A DNA stretch of 49,615 nucleotides from Christensenella sp. UBA1385 (GCA_002305755.1 DBQV01000043.1:10592-60206), one strand, 5' to 3'. Positions 7,951 to 16,033 are shown, counted from the stretch's first letter. The notes: generated by a model from the letters alone, not told the origin. A program made the numbers and translations.

Positions 7951-8928
7951 ATGAGTACGGGTTGGCGTCGCGCGCTTGCTTTTCTGGCGGCGGTCCTGCT
8001 CCTGTGGGGGGCGGTCCCGGGGGCGGAGGGGCGCGCGTCCGGGGCGGTCGTGATCCCCTATCCCCCGCTGAGCGGGGAGGGGTATCTGCCGGAGGACAGC
8101 GCGGAGCAAGAATTTGTCTACGAGGACTGGGAAGCCGGCCTTTGGGCCTATGCTTCGCGCGACCTGCACATCGTGATCGAGCGCTTCAGAGGCAAGGCGG
8201 ACGGGCACGATGCGGTGTGGTTCGTGTCGGATATCCGGGCCAGGGACGGCATGGTGCTGCGCTCCTTCCAGGAATCGGCCGACAAGCCGGGCAGCAGGAA
8301 ATCCCGCCCCGAGTACATCGCCCAGAAGAACCGCGTGGTCTACGCGCAAAACGGCGACCTGTGGACCTGGCGCGTCGAGGAGAAGCGCTACCCGGGCATC
8401 ATCATCCGGGACGGGAAGATCATCAGGGAGAAGACCTACAAAAAGCCCGTGAACGCCCAGCCACCGCTGGACGAGCTGTCGCTGTACAGGGACGGCCGGC
8501 TGGAGGTGCGCCGCCCCGGCGAGCTGACGGGGGCGGAGTACCTCGAGCGGGGCGCCTACGACGTGTTTTCCTTCGGCCCGATCCTGATCAGCGATGGCAG
8601 GGTCGACCCGAGGCTCGGGGAGTTTTTCACCTCCGCCCAGCCGCGCAGCGCCATCGGCATGATCGAGCCGGGGCATTATGTGGGCGTGATGGTGGAGGGG
8701 CGCACCAAGCGCAGCAAGGGCGCCAGCCTGAAGTTTGTGGCCGGTGTGCTGGCGGAGAGGGGCTGCACCCTGGCCTTCAACCTGGACGGCGGCCAGACCT
8801 CGGCCATGGTGTTCATGGGCAGGCTGGTGATGCAGGAGCCCACCTACAACGGCTACACCAATACCCGCAGACAGCCGGACATCATCGGCATCGGCACCTC
8901 GGAGAAAGTAACAGAGTTTGGCCAATGA
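7951..8928 (+). CDS. Exported phosphodiester glycosidase (NAGPA/DUF2233 domain)
   Basis: This protein of about 325 residues starts at ATG 7951 with a GGAGGG site 8 bases upstream. The in-frame ATG at 7927 is less likely. A signal peptide or membrane anchor covers about residues 5-28 (RRALAFLAAVLLLWGAVPG). The C-terminal half carries the NAGPA fold: PRSAIGMIEPGHYVGVMVEG, then LAFNLDGGQTSAMVF, which corresponds to the NLDGGGS active-site loop, and a final GYTNTRRQPDIIGIG. Family members remove N-acetylglucosamine from phosphodiester links; in bacteria the targets are probably wall glycopolymers or exopolysaccharide. No polysaccharide genes are adjacent. Confidence 0.85.
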   Translation: MSTGWRRALAFLAAVLLLWGAVPGAEGRASGAVVIPYPPLSGEGYLPEDSAEQEFVYEDWEAGLWAYASRDLHIVIERFRGKADGHDAVWFVSDIRARDGMVLRSFQESADKPGSRKSRPEYIAQKNRVVYAQNGDLWTWRVEEKRYPGIIIRDGKIIREKTYKKPVNAQPPLDELSLYRDGRLEVRRPGELTGAEYLERGAYDVFSFGPILISDGRVDPRLGEFFTSAQPRSAIGMIEPGHYVGVMVEGRTKRSKGASLKFVAGVLAERGCTLAFNLDGGQTSAMVFMGRLVMQEPTYNGYTNTRRQPDIIGIGTSEKVTEFGQ

Positions 8929-9028
8929 AGCGCCCGCCGCCCGGGCCGTGCCGCACTTTCCCCGGGGAAGACGCCACGGCGGGCTGTGCCTTTTCGCCGG
9001 GCGGGCGCGGACGCCGCAGAACGAGGGC

Positions 9029-9057
9029 TTGCGCCTTTGGCCTCATGCTGGTATACT
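9029..9057 (+). promoter_or_regulatory. Sigma-A promoter of rpmE
   Basis: TTGCGC (9029-9034), 17 bases, TATACT (9052-9057). The leader is about 60 bases and ends in AGAGGTGA before the GTG start. Confidence 0.75.
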
Positions 9058-9121
9058 GTTATCCACGGCTCATGGTCGCGCGCCATGAATCCGAATTGAA
9101 GCGCAAAAGAGGTGAAATTCT

Positions 9122-9319
9122 GTGAAGAAGGATATCCATCCCAAGTATGGCCCGGCGGTCGTCCGCTGCGTGTGCGGGGAGACCTTCGAGACCGGCTCCA
9201 TCAAAAAGGAGATGCGGGTCGATATTTGCTCCAAGTGCCATCCTTTCTATACCGGCAAGCAGAAGCTGGTTGATACCGGCGGCCGCGTAGACCGCTTCAA
9301 GAAGCGCTACGGCATGTGA
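9122..9319 (+). CDS. rpmE: Ribosomal protein bL31, zinc-binding form
   Basis: The 65-residue protein is a complete bL31 with the family ends KKDIHPKYG and HPFYTGKQKLVDTGGRVDRF. Cysteines at 16, 18, 36 and 39 form the zinc ribbon of the C+ type. It is a component of the large subunit and bridges to the small subunit. The GTG start is fixed by the ribosome site and by family length. It has its own promoter and a strong terminator, yet sits before DUF1385-prmC-prfA, the usual clostridial arrangement. Confidence 0.97.
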   Translation: MKKDIHPKYGPAVVRCVCGETFETGSIKKEMRVDICSKCHPFYTGKQKLVDTGGRVDRFKKRYGM

Positions 9320-9335
9320 TTGTTTTGATACCGAC

Positions 9336-9373
9336 GGGCAGACGGAGCGGGCAGCCGCTTGTCTGCCCTTTTT
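9336..9373 (+). terminator. Terminator of rpmE
   Basis: GGGCAGAC (9336-9343) pairs with GTCTGCCC (9361-9368), followed by TTTTT. The loop can form an inner stem. Confidence 0.85.
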
Positions 9374-9463
9374 CTGATGAGGCCGTTGGCGAGCGGGCGC
9401 GTTTTTGGTATCATGGCATCGGCGCGGGCAGTAGCCCGCGGATGACCGGAAGGAGAGGGCAGC

Positions 9464-10486
9464 ATGTCCATTGATGAAAATAAAAAGAGCCGCCGCCCGG
9501 ATATAGGCGGGCAGGCTGTGTTGGACGGCGTGATGATGAAGGCGCCGGAATATATCGCCGTGGCGGTGAGGAAGCCTGACGGCGACATCGTGATCAGGCG
9601 GGATCCTTATGTATCGCCCGCGGGGAAGCACAGGTGGATGGGCCTGCCGATGATCCGCGGGGCCGTCAACATGGTGATGATGATGAAGCTGGGCATGGAG
9701 GTGCTCTCCGCCTCGGGCGAGATGAGCGGCACGATGGACGAGGAGCCCACCCGCTTTGAAAAATGGCTGGCGAAAAAGCTGGGCAAGGGCGTGGACAAGG
9801 TTGTGATGGGCCTGGCCATGGTGCTGGCGGTGATCCTGTCCGTGGGCCTGTTCGTGCTGCTGCCCAATATCCCGGCCAAGGCGCTGCGCTCCGCGGGCTG
9901 GTCGCTGATCTCGGTCAACCTGATCAGCGGGCTCATCCGCATCCTGCTGCTGATCGGCTACCTGATCCTCTGCGGCTTCATTCCCGACATGAGGAAGACC
10001 TTTCAGTACCACGGGGCCGAGCACAAAACGGTCTACGCCCACGAGGCGCAGGTGGAGCTGACGCCCGAAAACGCGCAGAGGTTTTCCCGCCTGCATCCCC
10101 GCTGCGGCACCAGCTTCCTGCTGATCACCTTTGTGTTTTCCATCCTCTTTTTCTCGGTGATGGACCAGTTCTTCCTCTCGGTCTTCGGGCTGGATCTGGC
10201 CGGCGCCTACCTGCTGCGCGTGCTGTCGCGCGTGCTGCTGCTGCCGCTGGTGGCGGGCATCAGCTATGAGATACTCAAGGGCCTTGCCCACTCAGAGACG
10301 CCGATGGCTCGCGCCCTGCGCTGGCCAGGCATGCAGCTGCAGCGGCTCACCACGCGCGAGCCCAGCCTGGAGATGCTGGAGGTGGCCATCGCCTCCATGA
10401 ACGCGGCGCTGGACGGCCTGCCCGAGGGCGCGCGCACCGACAAGGGCTATGCCCTTGTGAAAAAGGCGGAGCCCGCGCTGCGGTGA
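9464..10486 (+). CDS. DUF1385 membrane protein (YqhQ family)
   Basis: The 340-residue protein belongs to DUF1385. The N-terminal signature is IGGQAVLDGVMMKAPEY, followed by RKPDGDIVI and GLPMIRGAVNM. Central hydrophobic helices lie at about 120-170 and again at 220-270. The conserved FQYHGAEHKTVYAHE and HPRCGTSFLL motifs lie between them and could bind a metal, since they are rich in His and Cys. The function of the family is not established; its fixed position before prmC and prfA suggests a link to translation or the cell envelope. It starts at ATG after GGAGAGG and overlaps prmC by 4 bases (GTGA). Confidence 0.92.
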   Translation: MSIDENKKSRRPDIGGQAVLDGVMMKAPEYIAVAVRKPDGDIVIRRDPYVSPAGKHRWMGLPMIRGAVNMVMMMKLGMEVLSASGEMSGTMDEEPTRFEKWLAKKLGKGVDKVVMGLAMVLAVILSVGLFVLLPNIPAKALRSAGWSLISVNLISGLIRILLLIGYLILCGFIPDMRKTFQYHGAEHKTVYAHEAQVELTPENAQRFSRLHPRCGTSFLLITFVFSILFFSVMDQFFLSVFGLDLAGAYLLRVLSRVLLLPLVAGISYEILKGLAHSETPMARALRWPGMQLQRLTTREPSLEMLEVAIASMNAALDGLPEGARTDKGYALVKKAEPALR

Positions 10487-11328
10487 CGGTCAGGGAGTGC
10501 CTGCGCGGCGCGGAAGAAAGGCTCCGCGCCCGCGGCGTGCCGGACGCCGGCTTCGACGCGAGCTGGCTGCTGGGCAGCGTGCTGCGAAGATCGCGTCTGG
10601 AGACGCTGGCCATGGGGGCGGAGCCCCTGCCGGAGGAGCAGCTCGCGGCCTTTGAGCGGCTGCTGGCCCGCCGGATGCGGCGCGAGCCGCTGCAATACAT
10701 CCTGGGTGAGACGGAGTTCATGGGCCGCCGCTTTCTTTCGCGGCCCGGCGCGCTGATCGCCCGCAACGATACCGAGCTGCTGGCCTCCCTGGCGCTTGCC
10801 TGCCTCCGCCGGGGCGGGCGGGCGCTCGATCTGTGCACGGGCTCGGGCGTGCTGGCCGTCACGCTGTCGCTGGATATCCCCTCCGCCCGCGTGGACGCGG
10901 CGGATATATCCGAAGAGGCGCTGTCGCTGGCGCGCGAGAACGCGCGGCTGCACCGCGCGGATGTAAACTTTCTGCGGGGCGATCTCTTTGCCCCCTGTGA
11001 AGGCAGACGCTATGATATGATATGCTGCAACCCGCCCTATATCGAAACGGCGGCGCTGGACGGCCTGCAGGAAGAGCTGCGCTTTGAGCCGCGCCTGGCG
11101 CTGGACGGCGGAGAGGACGGGCTGGATTTTTACCGGCGCATCGCGCGCGAAGCGCCCGGCTATCTTTGCCCCGGCGGCCGGCTGCTGCTGGAATTTGGAG
11201 AGGGGCAGGCGGAGGCGATCGCCGGCCTCCTGGTCCCCTGCTTTGACGAGATCAGCGTGCACAAGGATCTGGCCGGGCTGCCCCGCGCCCTGCAGGCACG
11301 AAGAAAGGAAGCCCATGCCCTCGCTTGA
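10483..11328 (+). CDS. prmC: Release-factor glutamine methyltransferase PrmC
   Basis: The 281-residue enzyme methylates the glutamine of the GGQ motif in RF1 and RF2 with SAM, which speeds termination. It has an N-terminal helical domain (1-75), the SAM loop DLCTGSG (116-122) and the catalytic NPPY (183-186). The GTG start overlaps the DUF1385 stop, and the 3' end overlaps prfA by 14 bases, so it is tightly coupled with its substrate gene. Length and motifs fit the family. Confidence 0.96.
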   Translation: MTVRECLRGAEERLRARGVPDAGFDASWLLGSVLRRSRLETLAMGAEPLPEEQLAAFERLLARRMRREPLQYILGETEFMGRRFLSRPGALIARNDTELLASLALACLRRGGRALDLCTGSGVLAVTLSLDIPSARVDAADISEEALSLARENARLHRADVNFLRGDLFAPCEGRRYDMICCNPPYIETAALDGLQEELRFEPRLALDGGEDGLDFYRRIAREAPGYLCPGGRLLLEFGEGQAEAIAGLLVPCFDEISVHKDLAGLPRALQARRKEAHALA

Positions 11329-12388
11329 CGATCAGCTGACCTGGATGGACGCCCGCTATGAGGAGCTGGGCGTCGCCTGCTCTCAGAACGACATCATCGC
11401 CGATCTGCCCCGCTGGCAGCAGCTGATGAAGGAGCGCGCGGGCCTGGAGCCCGCGGTGCTGGACTGGCGGGCCTACAGGAGCCTGCTGGATCAGATAGCC
11501 TCCACCGAGGAGCTGCTGGACAGCCCGGAGCTGGCTGAGATGGCGGAGGAAGAGCTGCCTTCGCTGCGCGAGCGGGCGCGGGCGCAGCGCGAACAGCTCA
11601 AGCTGCACCTCATCCCCAGGGACCCGGATGACGACCGCAACGTGGTGATGGAGATCCGCGCCGGCGCGGGCGGCGAGGAGGCAGGGCTGTTCGGAGCGGC
11701 GCTGCTGCGCATGTACGCCCGCTACGCCGAGCGCCGCGGCTTTCAGGTGAGCTACATGAGCGTGAACGATACCGAGCTTGGCGGCGTCAAGGAAGCGGTG
11801 TTCACGCTGACGGGCGCCGGGGCCTTCAGCCGCATGAAGTTTGAAAGCGGCGTGCACCGCATCCAGCGCGTGCCCAGCACCGAGTCGCAGGGCCGCATCC
11901 ACACCAGCACCGCCACCGTGGCCGTGCTGCCCGAGGCGGGCGAGGTGGACGTGGAGATCAACCCAAACGACCTGCGCATCGATACCTACCGCGCCAGCGG
12001 CCACGGCGGCCAGTACATCAACAGGACGGACTCGGCCGTGCGCATCACCCACCTGCCCACGGGCCTGGTGGTCACCTGCCAGGATGAAAAGAGCCAGCTG
12101 AAAAACAAGGAAAAGGCCATGAAGGTGCTCAGGAGCCGCCTGTATGAGCGCATCAAGGCCCAGCAGCACGAGGCCTATGCCGAGAACCGGCGCGGGCAGA
12201 TCGGCACGGGCGACCGCAGCGAGCGCATCCGCACCTACAACTTTCCCCAGGGCCGGGTCACGGACCACCGCATCGGCCTGACCCTTTACCGCCTCGGCGA
12301 GATCATGGACGGCGATCTGGATGAGATCATCGACGCCCTCACCGTGAACGCCCGGGGCGAGGATATGAAGCGCTTGGCGCTGGAATGA
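11315..12388 (+). CDS. prfA: Peptide chain release factor 1
   Basis: The 357-residue protein recognises UAA and UAG stop codons and triggers peptide release. ATG 11315 gives the family start (PSLDDQLTWMDARYEEL); longer upstream frames only run through prmC. The codon-recognition tripeptide is PST (187-189), of the PxT form used by RF1. The catalytic GGQ is at 231-233 within RASGHGGQYINRTDSAVRITHLPTG (read in two parts), with His where Ala or Pro is more usual before GGQ. The conserved QDEKSQLKNKEKAM follows. Confidence 0.96.
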   Translation: MPSLDDQLTWMDARYEELGVACSQNDIIADLPRWQQLMKERAGLEPAVLDWRAYRSLLDQIASTEELLDSPELAEMAEEELPSLRERARAQREQLKLHLIPRDPDDDRNVVMEIRAGAGGEEAGLFGAALLRMYARYAERRGFQVSYMSVNDTELGGVKEAVFTLTGAGAFSRMKFESGVHRIQRVPSTESQGRIHTSTATVAVLPEAGEVDVEINPNDLRIDTYRASGHGGQYINRTDSAVRITHLPTGLVVTCQDEKSQLKNKEKAMKVLRSRLYERIKAQQHEAYAENRRGQIGTGDRSERIRTYNFPQGRVTDHRIGLTLYRLGEIMDGDLDEIIDALTVNARGEDMKRLALE

Positions 12389-12422
12389 GCGCGGGCAAGC
12401 GCTCTAAAGGAGGTTCACCGCT

Positions 12423-12968
12423 ATGCAGTATAACCGTCCGCCGGACAGGCGGCCCATGTCAGAGGGCAACAAGCTGCTGATCCTGATCCTCGTGCTGGTG
12501 ATCTTTTCCGCGGGCGGCCTCTCCATCTACCTGAACCGCGGGCAGGACGCGGCGCTGACCGCGGGCACGGGCACCGCCGAGCCCACGCAGGATACGCTGC
12601 CCAGCATGGAGGATATCCTCGGCACGGCCACGGAGGCCCCGAGCGCCACCCCCGTGATCCTGGTGACGCCAGAGCCCGAGGCCGTGGCCACCGATACCCC
12701 AGTGCCCGATTTTTACATGACGCCCACGCCCACCGAGATCCCCACGCTGAAGCTCAACTCCTCGGGCGACGAGGTGAGGAAGCTGCAGGCTCGTCTGATC
12801 GAGCTGGGCTACATGCGCGACGGCGCGGATGACGGGCAGTTCGGCAAGGGCACTCAGAACGCGGTCAAGGCCTTCCAGGCCGCCAACGGGCTGGGGGCGG
12901 ACGGCGCGGCCGGGCCCAAAACGCTGACGCTGCTCTATTCCGACCAGGCCAAGGCAAAGCCGCAGTAA
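12423..12968 (+). CDS. Membrane-anchored peptidoglycan-binding domain protein
   Basis: The 181-residue protein has a short cytosolic start, one transmembrane helix at about 18-37 (LLILILVLVIFSAGGLSIYL), a Thr/Pro/Glu-rich spacer at about 48-110 and a C-terminal PG_binding_1 domain (LKLNSSGDEVRKLQARLIELGY ... GQFGKGTQNAVKAFQ, each under 23 residues). The linker would span the wall, with the domain binding peptidoglycan outside the membrane. It starts at ATG after AAAGGAGG, 34 bases after prfA, and is probably co-transcribed. No catalytic domain is visible. A perfect terminator follows. Confidence 0.88.
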   Translation: MQYNRPPDRRPMSEGNKLLILILVLVIFSAGGLSIYLNRGQDAALTAGTGTAEPTQDTLPSMEDILGTATEAPSATPVILVTPEPEAVATDTPVPDFYMTPTPTEIPTLKLNSSGDEVRKLQARLIELGYMRDGADDGQFGKGTQNAVKAFQAANGLGADGAAGPKTLTLLYSDQAKAKPQ

Positions 12969-12972
12969 CAGG

Positions 12973-12999
12973 GGCGCCGCGAACATCGCGGCGCCTTTT
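12973..12999 (+). terminator. Terminator of the prmC-prfA operon
   Basis: GGCGCCGCG (12973-12981) pairs perfectly with CGCGGCGCC (12987-12995), five-base loop, then TTTT. Confidence 0.85.
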
Positions 13000-13015
13000 G
13001 CGCAGGAATCAGACG

Positions 13016-13462
13016 ATGAGAATTGAACGGATAAAGGAAGAGTGCAAGCGGGATTTTTTGCCGCTTTTGCTGATCGGGGACGAGGACGAGGGGATGATCG
13101 GGCGCTATCTCGGCCGCTGTGAGCTCTACGCCCTCTATGACGAGGACCTGCGGGCCGTCTGCGCCCTTACGCGGGAGGAGAGCGGGGACGCGGAGATCAA
13201 GAACCTGGCGGTCAGCCCGGCTTATCAGCGGCGTGGCTACGGGCGGGTCATGGTGGAGTTCGCCGTGGAAAGCTGCCGCGCGCCGGGCCGCTTTCTCTAT
13301 GTGGGCACGGGCGAAAGCCCGCTCACCCTCGGCTTTTACCGGCGCTGCGGTTTCCGCTATTCGCACAGGGTGAAAAACTTCTTCACCGACAACTATCCGC
13401 GGCCCATCGTCGAGTGCGGCAGGCGGCTGACGGACATGATCTATCTGAAGAGGCCCCTGTGA
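13016..13462 (+). CDS. GNAT family N-acetyltransferase
   Basis: The 148-residue protein has the GNAT core: EIKNLAVSPAYQRRGYGRVMVEF contains the acetyl-CoA pyrophosphate loop QRRGYG, and FLYVGTGESPLTLGFYRRCGF is the C-terminal motif B, in which the conserved Tyr-x3-Gly-Phe is present. ATG 13016 is chosen because the family core begins directly; a TTG 18 bases upstream lies inside the terminator tail. The ribosome site is weak (AGGAA). The substrate is unknown. It probably relies on read-through from the previous terminator or a weak own promoter. Confidence 0.85.
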   Translation: MRIERIKEECKRDFLPLLLIGDEDEGMIGRYLGRCELYALYDEDLRAVCALTREESGDAEIKNLAVSPAYQRRGYGRVMVEFAVESCRAPGRFLYVGTGESPLTLGFYRRCGFRYSHRVKNFFTDNYPRPIVECGRRLTDMIYLKRPL

Positions 13463-13590
13463 GGGCGGACGGCGGGAAGGGAGAACGCGGGGAAACTCTC
13501 ACTTGAAACTGGAGCGGGCTTGACGGCTTCGGCCGCGCGCTCCGATGCCCTGCCCCCCCGAAAGCGGTCTTTCCGCGGCCTCCGGCGGCA

Positions 13591-13619
13591 TTGACCAATG
13601 CCTCAAGGGATGGTAGAGT
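13591..13619 (+). promoter_or_regulatory. Sigma-A promoter of the aminotransferase
   Basis: TTGACC (13591-13596), 17 bases, TAGAGT (13614-13619), 36 bases before the ATG at 13656, which has an AGGGAGGA site. Confidence 0.65.
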
Positions 13620-13655
13620 AATCAAAAAGACGGCGACAATCAGGGAGGACAGCGC

Positions 13656-14867
13656 ATGATACGTCAGGCAGACCGTATGGCAGAGGTTCATTCCGATATT
13701 CGCGGCCCCTTGTATGAGGAGGCCCTGCGCATGCAGCGCGAGGGCGTCAAAGTGACCAAGCTCAACACCGGCAACCCAGGCATTTTCGGCTTTGAGATGC
13801 CGGACAGTATCCGAAAGGCGCTGACGGAGGGGATGGAACGGGCCGTGCCCTACAGCGACCTGCGCGGCATGCCGGAGGCCCGGGAGGCCATTCTCAGCTA
13901 TGAGCGCGGCAAGGGTATCGAGGGAATCGGGGCGGATGACGTTTACCTTGGAAACGGCGTGAGCGAGCTGACGGGCATGGCGCTCAGCGCCATCCTGAAC
14001 CCGGGGGACGAGCTGCTGATGCCCACCCCCTGCTACACGCTCTGGAGCAATTCGGCCCGCCTGGCCGGCGCCAGGCCCGTCTATTACCGGCTGGATGAGC
14101 AGTCGCTCTGGTACCCGGACCTGCAGGACATCAGGCGCGGGATCACCCCCCGCACGCGCGGCATCGTGATCATCAACCCCAACAACCCCACCGGCGCGCT
14201 CTATCCGCGCGAGGTGCTGGAGGGCATCGTGGAGATCGCCCGCGAGCACGGTCTCCTGCTCTTTTCCGATGAGATCTATGATCGGCTGCTCATCGAGGGC
14301 GGGCCACACTGGTCTACCGCGGCCCTCGCGCCGGATCTGCCTGTGATCACCATGAACGGCCTGTCCAAATCGCACCATATCTGCGGCCTGCGCAGCGGCT
14401 GGATGGTGTTCAGCGGCCCGCGCGGCGAGGTGCGGGAGATGGAGGACGCCGTCACCCGCCTGGCCGCCATGCGTCTGTGCGCCAACACCATGATGCAGCT
14501 GGCCATCCCTGCCGCGCTGGCGGACAGCGAGAGCACCCGCGCCCTGATCGTGCCGGGCGGCCGCCTGTATGAGCAGCGCCGCATCACGCTGGAGGCGCTG
14601 TGCGGCGTGCCGGGCATCAGCGTGGTGCCCAACAGCGCGGCCTTTTACCTTTTCCCCAAGCTGGATACCGCGCTGCTGCGCGTGAACGACGACCGCGAGT
14701 TCTGCCGCGACGTGCTGCACGCCACCCACATATTGATGATCCCCGGCTCCGGCTTTGAGTGGGATGAGCCCGACCATCTGCGCATCGTGATGCTGCCCCC
14801 GCCTGACGAGATGAAGGACGTGATGGGCAGGTTCGCGGAGTATGTGCGCCAGAGGGCAAAGCAATAG
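13656..14867 (+). CDS. alaA: Pyridoxal-phosphate aminotransferase, AlaA-like
   Basis: The 403-residue class I/II aminotransferase aligns by eye with E. coli AlaA along its whole length: DIRGPLYEEALRMQREG, VTKLNTGNPGIFGF, YLGNGVSEL, RTRGIVIINPNNPTGA and PGGRLYEQR. The PLP-binding lysine is K238 in NGLSKSHH; D205 of SDEIYD and the INPNNPTG loop also bind the cofactor. AlaA converts pyruvate and glutamate to alanine and 2-oxoglutarate. In an amino-acid fermenter it could pass amino groups to pyruvate and export alanine. It has its own promoter and terminator and is monocistronic. Confidence 0.9.
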   Translation: MIRQADRMAEVHSDIRGPLYEEALRMQREGVKVTKLNTGNPGIFGFEMPDSIRKALTEGMERAVPYSDLRGMPEAREAILSYERGKGIEGIGADDVYLGNGVSELTGMALSAILNPGDELLMPTPCYTLWSNSARLAGARPVYYRLDEQSLWYPDLQDIRRGITPRTRGIVIINPNNPTGALYPREVLEGIVEIAREHGLLLFSDEIYDRLLIEGGPHWSTAALAPDLPVITMNGLSKSHHICGLRSGWMVFSGPRGEVREMEDAVTRLAAMRLCANTMMQLAIPAALADSESTRALIVPGGRLYEQRRITLEALCGVPGISVVPNSAAFYLFPKLDTALLRVNDDREFCRDVLHATHILMIPGSGFEWDEPDHLRIVMLPPPDEMKDVMGRFAEYVRQRAKQ

Positions 14868-14885
14868 AAATCACGAGGATGCCAG

Positions 14886-14911
14886 GCCCCCGCCGGACAG
14901 GGGGCTTTTTT
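14886..14911 (+). terminator. Terminator of alaA
   Basis: GCCCCC (14886-14891) pairs with GGGGGC (14900-14905) around an 8-base loop, then six T residues. Confidence 0.88.
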
Positions 14912-14945
14912 GCCCGCACTGATTGTCTGAGCGGTTTTCCGGGAA

Positions 14946-14974
14946 TTGACAGGGTGCTATAGGGGCGTTAAGAT
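14946..14974 (+). promoter_or_regulatory. Sigma-A promoter before the 15.0 kb leader ORF
   Basis: TTGACA (14946-14951), 17 bases, TAAGAT (14969-14974). It would transcribe the small ORF at 15006 and the broken methyltransferase. Confidence 0.7.
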
Positions 14975-15005
14975 AAATCTATCACATGCGAAAGGGGCGT
15001 TTCAC

Positions 15006-15062
15006 ATGAGGAATAGGGTATTGATCAGGTTCATGATAAAAGGGAGGATCGCCGCAGTCTGA
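15006..15062 (+). CDS. Putative 18-residue leader peptide
   Basis: ATG to TGA encodes MRNRVLIRFMIKGRIAAV. A GAAAGGGG site lies 7-10 bases upstream, and the promoter about 30 bases upstream. It is basic and hydrophobic. Small stems with CTGATCAG and CCTG/CAGG follow before the next ribosome site. It may be a regulatory leader for the methyltransferase gene, now broken, or a chance ORF. Confidence 0.45.
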   Translation: MRNRVLIRFMIKGRIAAV

Positions 15063-15121
15063 TCAGCGGCTCTGGCCTGCTATCAGGCTGACACGTGTTC
15101 TCCCGCCAGGACGGAGGACAT

Positions 15122-15572
15122 ATGTATAATTGGATTATCCCGGAAGAATATACCATGGATACCCTGCTGTACTTTGACCGCTGGGTACTGAAGTATCTTC
15201 TCAGCGATCAGGAAGACTACCAGGGAGATCACCCGATGCTGCTTGGCAGCGCGCTGAGCCGCTATCCTCATGTGGCTGATTTTTGCAGGCACAAAGTGCC
15301 GGAGTGTGTTCCCTATCTGGATGCGGCGCTGGCTCTCGTTCCGCCTGAACTGGATGCTGAGGCAGCCAGGCAGGCAGAAACCGACTTTCTTCGTCATCAT
15401 GAGACTTTTGTGTCCATGCCTGGCCTGAGGTGATGGAGCGCGTCAACTACATCGCCGATTGGGATCGCAAATGGCTGGATGAACTGATCGACACGACCGG
15501 CATGGTGGTGTTGGATGTGAGTGCGGGAACGGGCCGCCCGGCTTTTGCCGCTGCCCGGGATGCGTTGCGCGT
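15122..15572 (+). pseudogene. SAM-dependent methyltransferase, frameshifted and truncated
   Basis: ATG 15122 follows GGAGGA and encodes YNWIIPEEYTMDTLLYFDRWV through ETFVSMP, after which the frame changes near 15415 (one base seems to be missing). The second frame continues PEVMERVNYIADWDRKWLDELI and then SAM motif I, VVLDVSAGTGRPAFAAA, ending around RDALRVY. In intact clostridial relatives, as I recall them, these parts form one chain of about 260 residues; here only the N-terminal half remains. The rest was replaced by an IS256-type transposase fragment that continues in frame. The two listed frames overlap by the GTGATGG at 15430. The original substrate is unknown. Confidence 0.75.
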
Positions 15573-15759
15573 GTATGGAAAAGAACGCTTTGCAAGTCTG
15601 CTCAAAGGTATCTGGCTGACAAACGATTTGGGAACGGCCAAGCAACGGACGCAGGAATTGGCCGACCAGTACCGCGCGAAGTGTCTTAAGGCAATTGAAA
15701 CGCCGGAGACAGGCTTTGAGGATGCGCTGCCCTTTCTGGCATCCAGCGTAAGGAAATGA
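15573..15759 (+). mobile_element. IS256-family transposase fragment, rightward
   Basis: The frame reads GKERFASLLKGIWLTNDL, AKQRTQELADQY, KCLKAIETPETG and EDALPFLA, which matches the middle of IS256/mutator transposases just after the VHFLRN motif. It begins inside the methyltransferase pseudogene and stops at TGA 15759. Neither end of the element nor the catalytic DDE core is present. It lies tail to tail with a second, different fragment (15762-15972). Confidence 0.75.
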
Positions 15760-15761
15760 CA

Positions 15762-15972
15762 GGAAGGTCAGCGCATCCTCCGATCCTTCTTCAAATACTT
15801 GGATTGCCTTGGGACACTTCTCTTTGTACCCCTCAGCTAACTCCTGCGCTCTCCGTTTCGCCGTTTTGAGGTCTGTGGTCATCCAAATGCTCTTAAGCAG
15901 GCTGGCGAAACGCTCTTTCTCCCTGTGGGATACATGCGCCAGGATGTTGCGCATAAAGTGCACCTTGCACCG
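15762..15972 (-). mobile_element. IS256-family transposase fragment, leftward
   Basis: On the minus strand the frame reads RCKVHFMRNILAHVSHREKE, RFASLLKSIWMTTDLKTAKR, AQELAEGYKEKCPKAIQVFE and EDALTFLSFP. This is the same transposase segment as the rightward fragment, about 65% identical in protein, so from a different element. Its upstream edge abuts the IS3-like palindrome at 15973. The two fragments meet at the same codon region, forming an imperfect palindrome centred near 15750. Confidence 0.8.
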
Positions 15973-16033
15973 TGAACTGCACCCCATTTGATAGTACCAT
16001 ACCATACTTGTCTAACAAATGGGGTGCAGTTCA
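15973..16033. mobile_element. 61-base element with 18-base terminal inverted repeats, IS3-like ends
   Basis: TGAACTGCACCCCATTTG (15973-15990) is the exact reverse complement of 16016-16033. Between them are 25 bases with ATACCATAC. The sequence inside the right end, TTGTCTAACAAATGGGG, resembles IS3/IS150-group ends (a TTAGAC box followed by GGGGTGCAGT). It may be a minimal non-autonomous copy or two ends left after internal deletion. I see no flanking target duplication. Confidence 0.7.

Noticed and set aside
11084..12388. Longer start for release factor 1
   Set aside because: The extra N-terminal part is an alternate frame of prmC. RF1 family length and the ribosome site support ATG 11315.
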